A DNA stretch of 64,000 nucleotides from Arthrobacter roseus (GCF_016907875.1 NZ_JAFBCU010000001.1:1364001-1428000); one strand, 5' to 3'. Positions 8,868 through 18,911 are shown, counted from the stretch's first letter. Notes: generated from the sequence alone by a model not told the origin. Numbers and translations are program-made.

Positions 8868-10001
8868 TTGACCATTTTTCCAGCTGTCCAGGACACCGCC
8901 GGCTGCTTCGCTGCCCCCGGTGACGGCATGCTGCGCTTCATCGGGGTTGGCGATCTGGCGCTGGAAAATGGGGGAACGCTTCCGTCCGTCACGCTCGCAT
9001 TCGAGACGTGGGGAACACTGAATGCGGACGCCTCCAACGCCGTCCTGATCCAGCACGCGCTGACCGGCAGCAGCCACGTAGCCCGTGGCGCCAGCAGCGA
9101 AGACGGCTGGTGGGAGGACTTGGTTGGTCCGGGCAAGACCATCGACACGGACCGGTATTTCGTCGTGGCCGCCAATGTGATTGGCGGCTGCTATGGATCT
9201 ACCGGTCCGTCGTCGTACGCACCGGACGGGAAGGTCTGGGGCTCACGCTTTCCCTCGGTGACCGTCCGGGATTCGGTAAATGTCGAAGCCAGGCTGGCCG
9301 ACAGTCTCGGCATCACCCGCTGGCACGCTGTCGCCGGGGGATCCCTGGGCGGTGCCCGCGCCCTCGAATGGGCAGCCACCTATCCCGAAAGGTTGGCGCA
9401 TTGCCTGGTAGTTGCCGCAACTGCTGCCAGCACCGCGGAACACATCGCCTTCGCCCAAACCCAGATCGCCGCGATCCGCATGGACCAACATTTCAACAAC
9501 GGCGACTACTACGGCGGGCCCCACCCACTCCAGGGGCTGGGCCTGGCCCGACGAATTGCACACATCACCTATCGATCCGAAGCGGAACTTCAACGCCGCT
9601 TCGGAAGGCAGACACAACCGGGCGAACCCCCGGAGATAAGAGACCGACCACAAGACCGGGGCCGATACCGCGTGGAGAGCTACCTGGACCACCACGCCGA
9701 CAAACTAGCCGCACGGTTCGATGCCAACAGCTACGTTGTCTTGACCGAGCTCTTGATGAGTCACGACGTCGGCCGCAACAGGGGCACAGTTCAGCAGGCG
9801 TTCGCCGGCTCTGCAACGTCCTTCGTGATTGCTCCCGTGGACTCGGACCGTTTGTATTTTCCGCAACAGTCCTACGATCTTGCCGCTGCTTTGCCTGGTC
9901 CCGTGGAGGTCTGCACTATCCGGACACCGGAGGGCCATGACGGCTTTCTGACCAGCATTTCCCAGCTCGACGCTGTGCTCCGGCGCAGCATTTTCGGTTG
10001 A
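8868..10001 (+). CDS. metX: Homoserine O-acetyltransferase
   Basis: Acetylates L-homoserine from acetyl-CoA, giving the substrate of MetY. It is an alpha/beta-hydrolase fold protein of 377 residues. The nucleophile is in AVAGGSLGGARALEW (Ser159). The catalytic aspartate lies in VDSDRLYFP and the histidine in GHDGFL near the C-terminus. N-terminal family blocks LAFETWGTLN, HALTGSSH and NVIGGCYGSTGP are all present. The start is TTG, preceded by AAGGAG seven bases earlier, so the TTG is well supported. It is the second gene of the riboswitch-controlled operon. Confidence 0.94.
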   Translation: MTIFPAVQDTAGCFAAPGDGMLRFIGVGDLALENGGTLPSVTLAFETWGTLNADASNAVLIQHALTGSSHVARGASSEDGWWEDLVGPGKTIDTDRYFVVAANVIGGCYGSTGPSSYAPDGKVWGSRFPSVTVRDSVNVEARLADSLGITRWHAVAGGSLGGARALEWAATYPERLAHCLVVAATAASTAEHIAFAQTQIAAIRMDQHFNNGDYYGGPHPLQGLGLARRIAHITYRSEAELQRRFGRQTQPGEPPEIRDRPQDRGRYRVESYLDHHADKLAARFDANSYVVLTELLMSHDVGRNRGTVQQAFAGSATSFVIAPVDSDRLYFPQQSYDLAAALPGPVEVCTIRTPEGHDGFLTSISQLDAVLRRSIFG

Positions 10002-10084
10002 CCCGGGGCCACGTAACGGCTCCACAGGTGCGGCGGCTCTGACATTTCGCGGGGAGCTGCGCTGAACGTGCCAGAATTGTGGTC

Positions 10085-10744
10085 ATGACTGACACTGAAT
10101 CCTGGAGCCCTGTTGTTCTCTGGTCCAAGCCCGAGGGCGAGCGTGCCGGGACGCCCCTGCTGGTGCTCTTTCACGGTTATATGTCCAATGAGCAAGATCT
10201 GATGGGCCTTGTTGACCGGCTGCCGGCCGAGTTCACGGTGGCCTCGGTTCGCGCGCCAATGGCCGTGGGGCCAGGCTTTGCGTGGTTCCCACTGTCACAA
10301 GACCTGCGATACCCGATGGATCAGGTCATCAGCGCATCCATGGACGTGCTCGCATGGCTAGACGGCGTTCGTGAGCAGCACAGCAGTGTTAGCCTGCTCG
10401 GGTTTTCCATGGGCATGACGATGGCCACAAACCTCCTGCGCCACCGTCCCCACGATTTCGCCGCCGTCGTTGGGCTCTCGGGGTTTGCCATCAAGGATGA
10501 GGGCAACCCGTTCTTCCAGGACACTGAGCTGGCCGCCACAAAAATCCCGTTCTTCTGGGGACGGGATCAAGCGGATCCAGTTATCACTGCCGAGAAGATC
10601 GAGTACACGCACTCCTGGATCGGAAAGCACACCGCCCTGACCAAGGTTCTCTACGCCGGCATGATGCACAGCATCAATGCCCAAGAGCTGACGCACGTTG
10701 CCGAGTTCCTGACGTATTCGGTTCTGCGTTCCGTGCGCCACTGA
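10085..10744 (+). CDS. Phospholipase/carboxylesterase family hydrolase
   Basis: Small alpha/beta hydrolase of about 219 residues resembling the YpfH/carboxylesterase family. Seen: LLVLFHGYMSNEQDL (oxyanion region), SLLGFSMGMTMATNLL (nucleophile serine), GRDQADPVI (likely aspartate) and GMMHSINAQEL (likely histidine). The ATG at 10085 is chosen over a GTG two codons earlier. CAGAAT is seven bases before the ATG and there is no clear ribosome site, so the transcript may be leaderless. The substrate is unknown; simple esters or lysophospholipids are typical for the family. Confidence 0.83.
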   Translation: MTDTESWSPVVLWSKPEGERAGTPLLVLFHGYMSNEQDLMGLVDRLPAEFTVASVRAPMAVGPGFAWFPLSQDLRYPMDQVISASMDVLAWLDGVREQHSSVSLLGFSMGMTMATNLLRHRPHDFAAVVGLSGFAIKDEGNPFFQDTELAATKIPFFWGRDQADPVITAEKIEYTHSWIGKHTALTKVLYAGMMHSINAQELTHVAEFLTYSVLRSVRH

Positions 10745-10780
10745 CCGCAACTGGCCGCAGGTTCAGTAGCAAGTAGGAGA

Positions 10781-11011
10781 TTACGACGACGGCACTAGCC
10801 GTACCGTCTGGCCTGAGGCTGATATCACGTCCCCCGGATGCAGCTGCCTGCCTCGACGTTCCTCAACGTCTCCGTTGACGCGAACCATGCCATTTTCGAT
10901 CAGGTCTTTGGCTTCTGCGCCGTCTTCGGCAAGATTGGCCAGCTTTAACAGTTGGCCCAATCTGATCATGGAGTCCCGGACTGGAATGTCAGTGTATTCG
11001 GATTCTTTCAT
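10781..11011 (-). CDS. RNA-binding S4 domain protein
   Basis: Protein of 76 residues made of little more than one S4 RNA-binding domain: IRLGQLLKLANLAEDGAEAK, then NGMVRVNGDVEERRGRQLHPGD, the alpha-L fold with the characteristic arginine/lysine surface. Small S4 proteins of the YbcJ/RlbA type are thought to bind structured RNA or ribosomal intermediates. It is convergent with the esterase and divergent from glyS, separated by 182 bases. The CAGAAT six bases before its ATG suggests a leaderless mRNA. Confidence 0.87.
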   Translation of the reverse strand: MKESEYTDIPVRDSMIRLGQLLKLANLAEDGAEAKDLIENGMVRVNGDVEERRGRQLHPGDVISASGQTVRLVPSS

Positions 11012-11017
11012 GGGTCC

Positions 11018-11023
11018 ATTCTG
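11018..11023 (-). promoter_or_regulatory. Candidate -10 box of a leaderless promoter (S4 gene)
   Basis: CAGAAT on the minus strand is followed by exactly six bases (GGACCC) and the ATG of the S4 protein gene, with no ribosome-binding sequence. This places the expected transcription start on the A of the ATG. Inferred from spacing only. Confidence 0.5.
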
Positions 11024-11193
11024 CCTGAGCCTGCCCGGCCCGTTGCAACCTGCAGCCGCTGAGAGCCGGTCCGAACCGCCCGTACGCTAGTGTTGAATCT
11101 TCCCCGGGTAACAGCGTCTACAGGCATGGCTTTGCTCGGGCTCTCAAGCAGGCAATCGGACCGCACCCAGCGGCCCAAAACGCACAGAAACGG

Positions 11194-12591
11194 ATGGCAA
11201 ACGTGGCCAAGAAAACATCTGCACTTGATCCGATTATCTCGCTGGCAAAGCGGCGGGGATTCGTTTTCCAGGCTGGTGAGATCTACGGCGGTTCCCGGTC
11301 AGCATGGGACTACGGTCCTCTGGGCGTTGAGCTGAAGGAAAACATCAAGCAGCAGTGGTGGCAGAACTTCGTCCGTGGGCGCGAGGACATGGTCGGTCTG
11401 GATTCCTCGGTCATTCTTCCCCGCAAGGTGTGGGAAGCGTCGGGACACGTCGCTACTTTCTCGGACCCGCTCGTTGAGTGCCTCTCCTGCCACCGCCGGC
11501 TCCGCCAGGATCACCTAATTGAAACTTTTGAGCAGAAGAAGGGCCGCAGCCCGGAGAACGGCATGGCAGACATCGCGTGCCCCAACTGCGGCACGAAGGG
11601 TCAGTGGACGGAGCCGCAGAACTTTTCCGGTCTCCTGAAAACCTTCCTAGGCCCGGTGGATAATGAGGAGGGCTTAAATTATCTGCGCCCCGAGACCGCC
11701 CAGGGCATCTTCGTGAATTTCAACAACGTGCTGAACACATCCCGAAAGAAGCCGCCGTTCGGTATCGGTCAGATCGGCAAAGCATTTCGTAACGAGATCA
11801 CGCCGGGAAACTTCATTTTTCGCACTCGTGAGTTCGAGCAGATGGAGATTGAGTTCTTCACAGCCCCTGCTGACGCTGATGAGTGGTTTGGGCACTGGGT
11901 TGAAGAGTGCTGGAACTGGTTCACCGACCTCGGCATCAATCCGGATAATCTGCGTCGGTTGGATGTTCCCGCAGCGGACCGCGCGTTCTATTCGGCGGGC
12001 ACTATCGATATTGAGTACCGCTTCGATTTCCAGGGTTCGGAGTGGGGCGAGCTGATGGGCGTGGCAAATCGCACGGATTATGATCTGGGCGTTCACTCCA
12101 AGAATTCCGGCACGGAGCTGAGCTACTTCAACCAGCAGAGCGGCGAACGCTTCATTCCCTACGTGATCGAGCCCTCATTTGGGCTAACCCGTGCCATGAT
12201 GGCTTTCCTGGTCGATGCTTACACGGAGGACGAGGCTCCCAACTCTAAGGGCGGCGTCGACAAGCGAACAGTATTGCGCCTCGACCCGCGCCTGGCACCC
12301 GTCAAGGCCGCTGTCCTACCGCTGAGCCGCAATGAGGATCTCTCGCCCAAGGCCCGTGATCTGTCAGCTGCCCTGCGCAAACGCTGGAACATTGATTTCG
12401 ACGACGCCGGAGCCATTGGTCGCCGGTACCGCCGACAGGACGAGATCGGCACGCCCTTCTGCATCACTGTGGACTTTGAAACGCTCGATGACCAGGCCGT
12501 CACGATTCGTGAACGCGACACCATGGCACAGGAGCGCGTCGCCCTGGATAAGGTCGAAGGTTACCTCGCAGCACGTCTGGCGGGCGCCTGA
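11194..12591 (+). CDS. glyS: Glycine--tRNA ligase
   Basis: Class II aminoacyl-tRNA synthetase of the alpha-2 (eukaryote/actinobacterial) type, 465 residues. Motifs: [20 protein letters not shown] at the N-terminus; motif 2 around [20 protein letters not shown]; motif 3 at [12 protein letters not shown]. The zinc-type cysteines are visible as CLSCHRRL and CPNCGTKG in the insertion. An HGTP anticodon-binding domain fills the last about 100 residues. An alternative GTG three codons downstream is possible. The stop overlaps the start of the following GNAT gene by one base. Confidence 0.95.
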   Translation: MANVAKKTSALDPIISLAKRRGFVFQAGEIYGGSRSAWDYGPLGVELKENIKQQWWQNFVRGREDMVGLDSSVILPRKVWEASGHVATFSDPLVECLSCHRRLRQDHLIETFEQKKGRSPENGMADIACPNCGTKGQWTEPQNFSGLLKTFLGPVDNEEGLNYLRPETAQGIFVNFNNVLNTSRKKPPFGIGQIGKAFRNEITPGNFIFRTREFEQMEIEFFTAPADADEWFGHWVEECWNWFTDLGINPDNLRRLDVPAADRAFYSAGTIDIEYRFDFQGSEWGELMGVANRTDYDLGVHSKNSGTELSYFNQQSGERFIPYVIEPSFGLTRAMMAFLVDAYTEDEAPNSKGGVDKRTVLRLDPRLAPVKAAVLPLSRNEDLSPKARDLSAALRKRWNIDFDDAGAIGRRYRRQDEIGTPFCITVDFETLDDQAVTIRERDTMAQERVALDKVEGYLAARLAGA

Positions 12592-13499
12592 TGGCGCTGC
12601 AGTACCGTCCGTGGCGAGAGGGAGATGACCTGGAACTGCTGCAGATGTGGGGCGCCCCGGACGGCCCTCAGGCGGAGCAGGCCCGCAGTCTCCTCCGGCC
12701 TGCCTCCGAAGATCCCTGGTCTCGCTGCATTGTGGCCGAGGACGACGGCGTACCTGTGGCGGCCGGCTGTGTCTTTGAGGCAAAACTGCACAGCGAACGG
12801 CTGTGGACCTACATCGAGGTCGCTGCAGATCACCGCCGCTCCGGCGTCGGATCCACACTGCTGACCATGTTGCGGCACGAAGCCGCTAACTCGCCGTCGG
12901 GGGTCACTACATTGCGGGCGAAGGTCAACCCGCAGACATCCGGTGCAGACTTCGCGGCCGCGGTTGACCTGTCGCCCATCCAACGGTCGCGGATTGTCAC
13001 GGTACTGCCTGGCGCCCTGACATCGCCTGCCTTCGAGGACCCCAAAGGCCCACAGCTTGAAGAGGCCGCTACGGGTTCGGTGGAACTGACCCGTGCTGTC
13101 GTCGATTGGTACAACGCCGTTCACTCATGGGACCCGGCGGACATGACCCTGGGGCAAGCGCAACAGTACCTGCTGGCGGATCTCACCGGAGCCTCCGGAG
13201 CCGTCGTTCTTCGGGACAGGCCAAAGGCCGATGGCGGTGCTATCGCGGCGTTCGCCATCAGCTATACACAGACCCGGACAGACGGCCCGGCAGATGTCCT
13301 GGTGGGCTGCAACACGGCGCTGCCACAGTCGGAACAGGATGCCGCATTGGCAACGCTGTTGGCCATGCTGGTTCACGAGTACCCGGTGCAGCTTGAACTT
13401 GATGACTCGATGACAGCACTGTGCCGGATAGTGGAGCCATTACTGGTTGCTGGATCAGCGCGTCAGGACGAACTGGAGACGCTCGTCGTCAGCGACTGA
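12591..13499 (+). CDS. GNAT family N-acetyltransferase
   Basis: Protein of 302 residues with one clear N-terminal GNAT domain: YRPWREGDDLELLQMW, then YIEVAADHRRSGVGSTLLTML, where R-R-S-G-V-G is the acetyl-CoA pyrophosphate loop (about residues 81-86). The C-terminal half is less clear and may be a degenerate second acetyltransferase-like domain (GAIAAFAISYTQTR). It is translationally coupled to glyS through TGATG. The acetyl acceptor is unknown. It is convergent with plsC, 22 bases between stops. Confidence 0.82.
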   Translation: MALQYRPWREGDDLELLQMWGAPDGPQAEQARSLLRPASEDPWSRCIVAEDDGVPVAAGCVFEAKLHSERLWTYIEVAADHRRSGVGSTLLTMLRHEAANSPSGVTTLRAKVNPQTSGADFAAAVDLSPIQRSRIVTVLPGALTSPAFEDPKGPQLEEAATGSVELTRAVVDWYNAVHSWDPADMTLGQAQQYLLADLTGASGAVVLRDRPKADGGAIAAFAISYTQTRTDGPADVLVGCNTALPQSEQDAALATLLAMLVHEYPVQLELDDSMTALCRIVEPLLVAGSARQDELETLVVSD

Positions 13500-13521
13500 A
13501 TCGGCCGTTGGGCAGGCGGCA

Positions 13522-14346
13522 TTACCCGCGACGGTGGCGACCCTCGGCGCGGTCTACATCGTCGGCTTTGATCCGCTCCTCTTCGGTCATGGCGCCGCCT
13601 CCGAGGTGAGCTGGCATCCACCACGCTCCGGGCTCAGGCTGGAGTGGGAAGTCTGCAATTCCGCGGTCAATGCCGTTCTGCAACTCGGCGCGCAGAAGAT
13701 TGGTTTCACCGACGACGTCCATATCAGCAACTTGCTGATCGTGCCTGATGGGTTTGCCGATATGGACTCTCACCGGTGCACGCCACGCACGGCGGGCGGA
13801 AAAGCCATGGCCGCGGGAGAGCATCCGGTGGGCACCCCAGATCGAGACGGGAATGATAGGTACCCCGGCTTCGGCGGCTAGCCTGGTGGCGCCCGTTTTG
13901 AGCTCGCGGACGCGGTAGCTTCGGCTGACCCCCGCCTCGGGCAGAACGGCAACGTACTCGCCCTGCCGCAGTTTCTCCAGGGCTCCCCGGTAACCGTCGG
14001 CGCCAGCGCTCCGGTCCACAATGACGTGACCGGTTGCGTGGACGATCGGCCCGGTGAACCAGTGAGCAGCGGCGCGCTTGGTCACCAGAAACCGCATTTG
14101 TGCCCGGAGTTCTTTCCAGAGCATCCACTCCGCGAAGACAAAATCCAGATAGCCGAAATGGGTGATGGCGATCACCGCACCATTGCCCGGTGCGGGTTTA
14201 CGTGAGGGTCCGTTCATCGCTTCACGGGCGGGAAGGTTTTCCCTGCCACTGATGATCACCTTCATACGGAACACTTTGAGAAACAGCACTCCGCTGTAAA
14301 CGACGGCACGATACACGCGGTCGTTGGGGCTGGGTTTCCATGTCAC
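13522..14346 (-). CDS. plsC: 1-acyl-sn-glycerol-3-phosphate acyltransferase (PlsC family)
   Basis: Membrane-associated acyltransferase of 274 residues in phosphatidic acid synthesis. The HX4D catalytic motif is in AITHFGYLDFVFAEW. The substrate block reads LPEAGVSRSYRVRELKTGA instead of the common EGTRS, with the following arginine retained. The final block is VPIIPVSIWGAHR. The reading frame is open for 130 more codons, but the GTG at 14346 is preceded by GGAAGGA seven bases upstream and gives the family length. It diverges from dusB over 132 bases. Confidence 0.85.
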   Translation of the reverse strand: MTWKPSPNDRVYRAVVYSGVLFLKVFRMKVIISGRENLPAREAMNGPSRKPAPGNGAVIAITHFGYLDFVFAEWMLWKELRAQMRFLVTKRAAAHWFTGPIVHATGHVIVDRSAGADGYRGALEKLRQGEYVAVLPEAGVSRSYRVRELKTGATRLAAEAGVPIIPVSIWGAHRMLSRGHGFSARRAWRAPVRVHIGKPIRHDQQVADMDVVGETNLLRAELQNGIDRGIADFPLQPEPGAWWMPAHLGGGAMTEEERIKADDVDRAEGRHRRG

Positions 14347-14466
14347 AGGCCAGTCCTTCCGTCGTTGCCGAGCGCCATGAGACGCCGGTCCCACGACTAT
14401 ATAGTCCTGACCCGCACGGATGGAGCGTTTCGTCCACAGTGGGTAAACGTTTTTGCGCAGATTTGC

Positions 14467-14472
14467 GAGAAT
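14467..14472 (+). promoter_or_regulatory. Candidate -10 box of a leaderless promoter (dusB)
   Basis: GAGAAT, six bases (AGAACG), then the GTG start of dusB, with no convincing Shine-Dalgarno sequence. The spacing matches that seen before several other genes in the window. Inference from spacing. Confidence 0.45.
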
Positions 14473-14478
14473 AGAACG

Positions 14479-15687
14479 GTGAGTACCATCGCAGCAGACC
14501 ATGCCCCCTCCACCGAGTCGTCGTGGGACGCGCCCGCCAAGCTTCAATTGCCCCCGCTGAAGCTCGGGCCGCTGACCATTGATACACCGGTGGTCCTCGC
14601 CCCGATGGCAGGCATCACCAACACCGCGTTCCGGAGGTTGTGCCGAGAATACGGTGGTGGCCTCTACGTGTCTGAGATGGTGACGTCCCGGGCGCTGGTT
14701 GAACGGACCCCTGAATCCATGCGCATCATCTCTCATGACGCGGACGAGCGCGTACGGTCGGTGCAGTTATACGGCGTGGATCCTGTCACGGTGGGCCAAG
14801 CCGTGCGGTTGCTGGTGGAGGAAGACCGCACAGATCATATAGATCTCAATTTTGGTTGCCCTGTTGCGAAGGTGACGCGCAAGGGTGGCGGTGCTGCTCT
14901 GCCCTGGAAGACGGACCTCTTCACCGCGATCGTGCAGACAGCCGTCAATGAGGCATCTAAAGGTAACGTGCCATTGACCATCAAAATGCGCAAGGGGATC
15001 GATGACGATCACCTGACCTACCTTGAGGCCGGGCGGATGGCACGGGACAGCGGAGTCGCAGCCGTCGCCCTGCACGGGCGCACGGCTTCACAGTTCTATT
15101 CCGGCAAGGCAGACTGGAGCGCCATCGCCCGGCTGCGGGAGGCCTTGCCGGATATTCCGGTCCTCGGCAACGGGGACATCTGGAGTGCTGAAGATGCCAT
15201 GCGGATGGTACATGAAACCGGTGTCGACGGCGTCGTCATCGGTCGTGGGTGTCAGGGCAGGCCGTGGCTCTTCGGGGACCTTGCGGCGGCCTTTGAGGGC
15301 AGCAGCGAGCGGCACCGGCCCGGCCTGGGCGAGGTAGCGGCGAGCGTCTACCGCCACGCTCAGTTACTCATCGACACTTTCGGCGACGAAGGTAAGGCGC
15401 TTCGGGACATCCGCAAGCATATGGCCTGGTATTTCAAGGGTTATGTTGTGGGCGGGGATCTTCGTGCCAGACTGGCTACTGTGCCAACTCTTGAAGTCCT
15501 CCGCGAACTACTGGACGAACTGGACCCGGACGCTCCGTACCCGGGTGCGGATGCTGAAGGGCCGCGTGGACGGGCGGGTACCCCCAAGCGCACGGCGCTG
15601 CCGGAAGGCTGGTTGAACGAACGTCGTCTCAATGACGTGCAGAAGGCCGGAATTTCCGCTGCTGAACTTGACGTATCAGGTGGATGA
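14479..15687 (+). CDS. dusB: tRNA-dihydrouridine synthase
   Basis: FMN enzyme that reduces uridine to dihydrouridine in the tRNA D-loop. It is 402 residues from the GTG chosen because it places PVVLAPMAGITNTAFRRLC at residue about 35-53, as in DusB. Other family blocks: the catalytic-cysteine region DLNFGCPVAKVTRKGGGAAL, TIKMRKGIDD, HGRTASQFYSG, VLGNGDIWS and IGRGCQGRPW. It is the first gene of a dusB-dgt-dnaG run, a common actinobacterial order. Four bases separate its stop from the dgt ATG. Confidence 0.95.
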   Translation: MSTIAADHAPSTESSWDAPAKLQLPPLKLGPLTIDTPVVLAPMAGITNTAFRRLCREYGGGLYVSEMVTSRALVERTPESMRIISHDADERVRSVQLYGVDPVTVGQAVRLLVEEDRTDHIDLNFGCPVAKVTRKGGGAALPWKTDLFTAIVQTAVNEASKGNVPLTIKMRKGIDDDHLTYLEAGRMARDSGVAAVALHGRTASQFYSGKADWSAIARLREALPDIPVLGNGDIWSAEDAMRMVHETGVDGVVIGRGCQGRPWLFGDLAAAFEGSSERHRPGLGEVAASVYRHAQLLIDTFGDEGKALRDIRKHMAWYFKGYVVGGDLRARLATVPTLEVLRELLDELDPDAPYPGADAEGPRGRAGTPKRTALPEGWLNERRLNDVQKAGISAAELDVSGG

Positions 15688-15691
15688 GCAC

Positions 15692-16975
15692 ATGCCCACA
15701 GATGAACCGCCCGTGACCAGCGGCTACACAGAGGTGGATCGCCTCAGGTGGGCGCAGGAACCCCAAAAGAGTACCTTCAGAACTTCCTTTGAGCGGGATC
15801 GTGCGCGAGTGCTTCATTCCTCTGCGCTTCGGAGGCTCGGCGCAAAGACGCAAGTGGTATCGCCCAGCACAGACGATTTCGTCCGGACGCGGCTCACCCA
15901 CAGCCTGGAGGTCGCCCAGGTAGGCAGGGAGCTCGGACGCTCTCTGGGTTGTGACCCGGATGTTGTGGACGCAGCCTGTCTTGCCCACGATCTCGGGCAT
16001 CCTCCGTTCGGCCACAACGGGGAATCTGCACTGCACGCCGTGGCGCACGCCATCGGCGGGTTCGAAGGCAACGCTCAGACCCTTCGACTGCTGACCAGGC
16101 TCGAACCAAAAATGGTGGCACCCGACGGCTCTCCCGCCGGTCTGAACCTGACCCGTGCCAGCCTCGACGCTTCGTGCAAGTACCCGTGGTCAGCTCCAGA
16201 TGCTCCCGTCATCGGCGGCCAGCGGACCACCAAATTTGGCGCCTACGAGGACGATCTCCCCGTGTTCAACTGGTTGCGCGAGGGTGCACCAGAGGGACGA
16301 TCCTGCATTGAGGCTCAAGTCATGGACCTTGCAGACGATATCTCTTACTCCGTCCACGACGTCGAAGACGCGATCGTCGCGGGCCACCTTCAGCTGAAAT
16401 ACCTGGACAACCGGGACCACCGGGCCCGCGTAGTCGGCTATACCCGACAGTGGTATCTGCCGCAGAGTGATCCCGACGAGGTAGAGGCAGCACTTGACCG
16501 GCTTCAGGCAACTGACGTCTGGGTCCCGGAAGCAGACGGCAGCCGCAAATCCATGGCGGCACTAAAGGACATGACCAGTCAGCTGATAGGGCGTTTCTGC
16601 CTCAGCGCAATGGCAGCAACACGGGACATCTACGGTACGGATCCGCTAACCCGCTACGCTGCCGAAGTCATTGTTCCGCGGGAGACACACACCGAAATCG
16701 CGGTTATGAAGGGTCTGGCCACCACTTTCGTCATGACCAGTGACTACAGGCAGCCCATCTACGAACGCCAGCGTGAGATCCTCTCGGAACTTGTCGCGAT
16801 CCTGGCCGCAACCGGAGATTCCCATTTGGAGCCTATGTTTGCGGGCGACTGGCGCGCGGCCGAAAGCGATGACGCACGGCTGCGGGTCGTCATCGATCAG
16901 GTTGCCTCGCTAACGGATGCCTCCGCGAACAGCTGGCACGAACGTTTGGCTGGTAGCCGCAGGACCCTGTTGTGA
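15692..16975 (+). CDS. dgt: Deoxyguanosinetriphosphate triphosphohydrolase-like protein
   Basis: HD-domain dNTP triphosphohydrolase of 427 residues that cleaves dGTP to deoxyguanosine and tripolyphosphate. Metal ligands appear in RLTHSLEVAQ, in the HD pair of LAHDLGHPPFGHNGE, and in DLADDISYSVHDVEDA. The ATG at 15692 is chosen because AGGTGG precedes it and the family starts close to EVDRLRWAQEP; the frame stays open 60 bases further upstream. Its position between dusB and dnaG is usual in actinobacteria, linking nucleotide-pool control with replication genes. Confidence 0.94.
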   Translation: MPTDEPPVTSGYTEVDRLRWAQEPQKSTFRTSFERDRARVLHSSALRRLGAKTQVVSPSTDDFVRTRLTHSLEVAQVGRELGRSLGCDPDVVDAACLAHDLGHPPFGHNGESALHAVAHAIGGFEGNAQTLRLLTRLEPKMVAPDGSPAGLNLTRASLDASCKYPWSAPDAPVIGGQRTTKFGAYEDDLPVFNWLREGAPEGRSCIEAQVMDLADDISYSVHDVEDAIVAGHLQLKYLDNRDHRARVVGYTRQWYLPQSDPDEVEAALDRLQATDVWVPEADGSRKSMAALKDMTSQLIGRFCLSAMAATRDIYGTDPLTRYAAEVIVPRETHTEIAVMKGLATTFVMTSDYRQPIYERQREILSELVAILAATGDSHLEPMFAGDWRAAESDDARLRVVIDQVASLTDASANSWHERLAGSRRTLL

Positions 16976-17009
16976 AGGCTACGTTGCGCCGGGCTGCAGG
17001 ACACTGAGC

Positions 17010-18911
17010 ATGGCCGGGTTGATCAAACGCGAAGACATCGACGAAGTCCGCGAACGCACGGACATCAAGGAAGTGGTCGACGGCTATGTCACCCTCCGCT
17101 CGGCTGGCGTTGGGTCCTTCAAGGGACTGTGCCCATTCCATGATGAGCGCTCGCCGTCCTTCCATGTGCGGCCCCAGATCGGGAATTATCACTGCTTTGG
17201 TTGCGGCGAGGGCGGAGACGTCATCTCGTTTGTGCAAAAGCTTGATCACATCAGCTTTGTTGAAGCCGTGGAAAAGCTGGCGGGTCGGATCGGGTTCGAA
17301 CTCCACTACGAGGATGGCGCCGGTCCAAAGCGGGAGGACATCGGCAAACGCCAGCGGCTGTTGGATGCGCACAAGATCGCTGCCGAGTTCTTCCGTAGCC
17401 AGCTGAAAGAGCCTGGCGCGGCGGAAGCTCAGCGGTTTCTGCAGGAGCGTGGCTTTGACCGTGACGCTGCGGAGCATTTTGGAGTTGGGTTTGCGCCGAA
17501 AGGCTGGGATGGACTCCTGCGGCATCTGAGCGACCGCGGATTCACACAGGATGAGCTGAAACGTTCCGGAATGTTTTCGGAGGGATCCAGAGGCATTTAC
17601 GACCGCTTTAGGGGCAGGCTGGTCTGGCCAATCCGCGGCATCACCGGCGACACCATTGGGTTTGGTGCCCGCCGGCTGTTCGAGGATGATCAGGGGCCCA
17701 AGTACCTCAATACTCCCGAAACCCTGCTGTATAGCAAGTCCCAGGTGCTGTACGGGATTGACCTCGCCAAGCGGGATATAGCCCGCAAGAGGCAGCTTGT
17801 AGTGGTGGAGGGGTACACGGACGTCATGGCCTGTCACCTGGCTGGAATCACGACGGCGGTCGCTACCTGCGGGACAGCGTTCGGCCCAGATCACGTGAAA
17901 ATTGCGCGCCGGTTGCTGTCCGACGACGGCACAGGCGGGGAAGTCATCTTTACGTTCGACGGCGATGCGGCAGGACAGAAGGCAGCCCTGCGAGCGTTCG
18001 AGGAAGACCAGAAGTTCGTCGCTCAGACCTACGTGGCGGTAGAGCCCAGCGGCGCGGACCCTTGCGAACTGCGTCAGAGTCGGGGCGATTCCGCAGTCGG
18101 GGAACTCATCGCTTCTCGGCGTCCCCTTTTTGAGTTCGCCATCAAGGCGTCGTTGAAGAATTTTGATCTCACGACAGTCGAGGGGCGAGTCCAGGCACTA
18201 CGTGCGGCTGCTCCCGTCGTCGCGCAGATTCGGGACGCCGCTATGCGCCCTGCCTATTCGCGGGAGCTGGCCAAGTGGTTGGGAATGGATGTGGAGGACG
18301 TTCTGCGGGCTGTTGGATCCGCGGCCAAGCGTCTGTCTGCATCAGCTGGTACGCACCCGGATTCCCGGCAGGCTTCAGCGACCAACAGTCAGACGCCACC
18401 GCCCGAGCAAACCCCAGCAGATCAGCTGCGATTTAGCCGCCCGGACCCGAACGACCGTGTAGCAAAGCTGGAAAAGGAGGCGCTGGAAGTCGTTGTGCAG
18501 CAGTCGGCGCTACTAGATGATTCCCAGTGGCAGAGGTTCGCAGCGGCCAAATTTACGGTTCCTGCTTATTTAGCCGTGCATGCGGCGGTACGCTCGGCCG
18601 GAGAGGCAGGCCCGACTCCGGCCGGGTGGGTTGAGCAGATCCGTCGGGAAGTGCCCGAGGTTCTTGGACCTCTGGTCAGCGAACTTGCGGTTTCGCCCAT
18701 CCCGGCACGGAATGCCGACGCCATGGTTGCCTACTGCCGGGATATTCTCAACCGCCTGTTTGAGCTGGATATCACGCATCAGAAGGCAGAGAAACTAGGG
18801 GAGCTGCAGCGGCTGGATGCGGCCGCTGATCCTGCTCGTATTCAGGAGCTGAACAGGGACCTGATGCGGTTGGAAATGGAGCGTCGTGAGTTGAGGAGTG
18901 AGCTTTCCTAG
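17010..18911 (+). CDS. dnaG: DNA primase
   Basis: Synthesises RNA primers for replication. It is 633 residues. The N-terminal CHC2 zinc finger is visible as LCPFHDERSPSFHVRP followed by HCFGCGEGGDVISF (residues about 40-75). The TOPRIM catalytic core shows VVVEGYTDVMA and FTFDGDAAGQKA. A C-terminal helicase-interaction region follows a low-complexity linker rich in Pro, Gln and Ser at about residue 445-480. The start ATG (MAGLIKREDID) has AGGA nine bases upstream. It closes the housekeeping block before tRNA-Asn. Confidence 0.96.
   Translation: MAGLIKREDIDEVRERTDIKEVVDGYVTLRSAGVGSFKGLCPFHDERSPSFHVRPQIGNYHCFGCGEGGDVISFVQKLDHISFVEAVEKLAGRIGFELHYEDGAGPKREDIGKRQRLLDAHKIAAEFFRSQLKEPGAAEAQRFLQERGFDRDAAEHFGVGFAPKGWDGLLRHLSDRGFTQDELKRSGMFSEGSRGIYDRFRGRLVWPIRGITGDTIGFGARRLFEDDQGPKYLNTPETLLYSKSQVLYGIDLAKRDIARKRQLVVVEGYTDVMACHLAGITTAVATCGTAFGPDHVKIARRLLSDDGTGGEVIFTFDGDAAGQKAALRAFEEDQKFVAQTYVAVEPSGADPCELRQSRGDSAVGELIASRRPLFEFAIKASLKNFDLTTVEGRVQALRAAAPVVAQIRDAAMRPAYSRELAKWLGMDVEDVLRAVGSAAKRLSASAGTHPDSRQASATNSQTPPPEQTPADQLRFSRPDPNDRVAKLEKEALEVVVQQSALLDDSQWQRFAAAKFTVPAYLAVHAAVRSAGEAGPTPAGWVEQIRREVPEVLGPLVSELAVSPIPARNADAMVAYCRDILNRLFELDITHQKAEKLGELQRLDAAADPARIQELNRDLMRLEMERRELRSELS

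Noticed and set aside
13447-13881. Plus-strand frame after the GNAT gene
   Set aside because: It overlaps plsC in antisense and has no ribosome site or domain.
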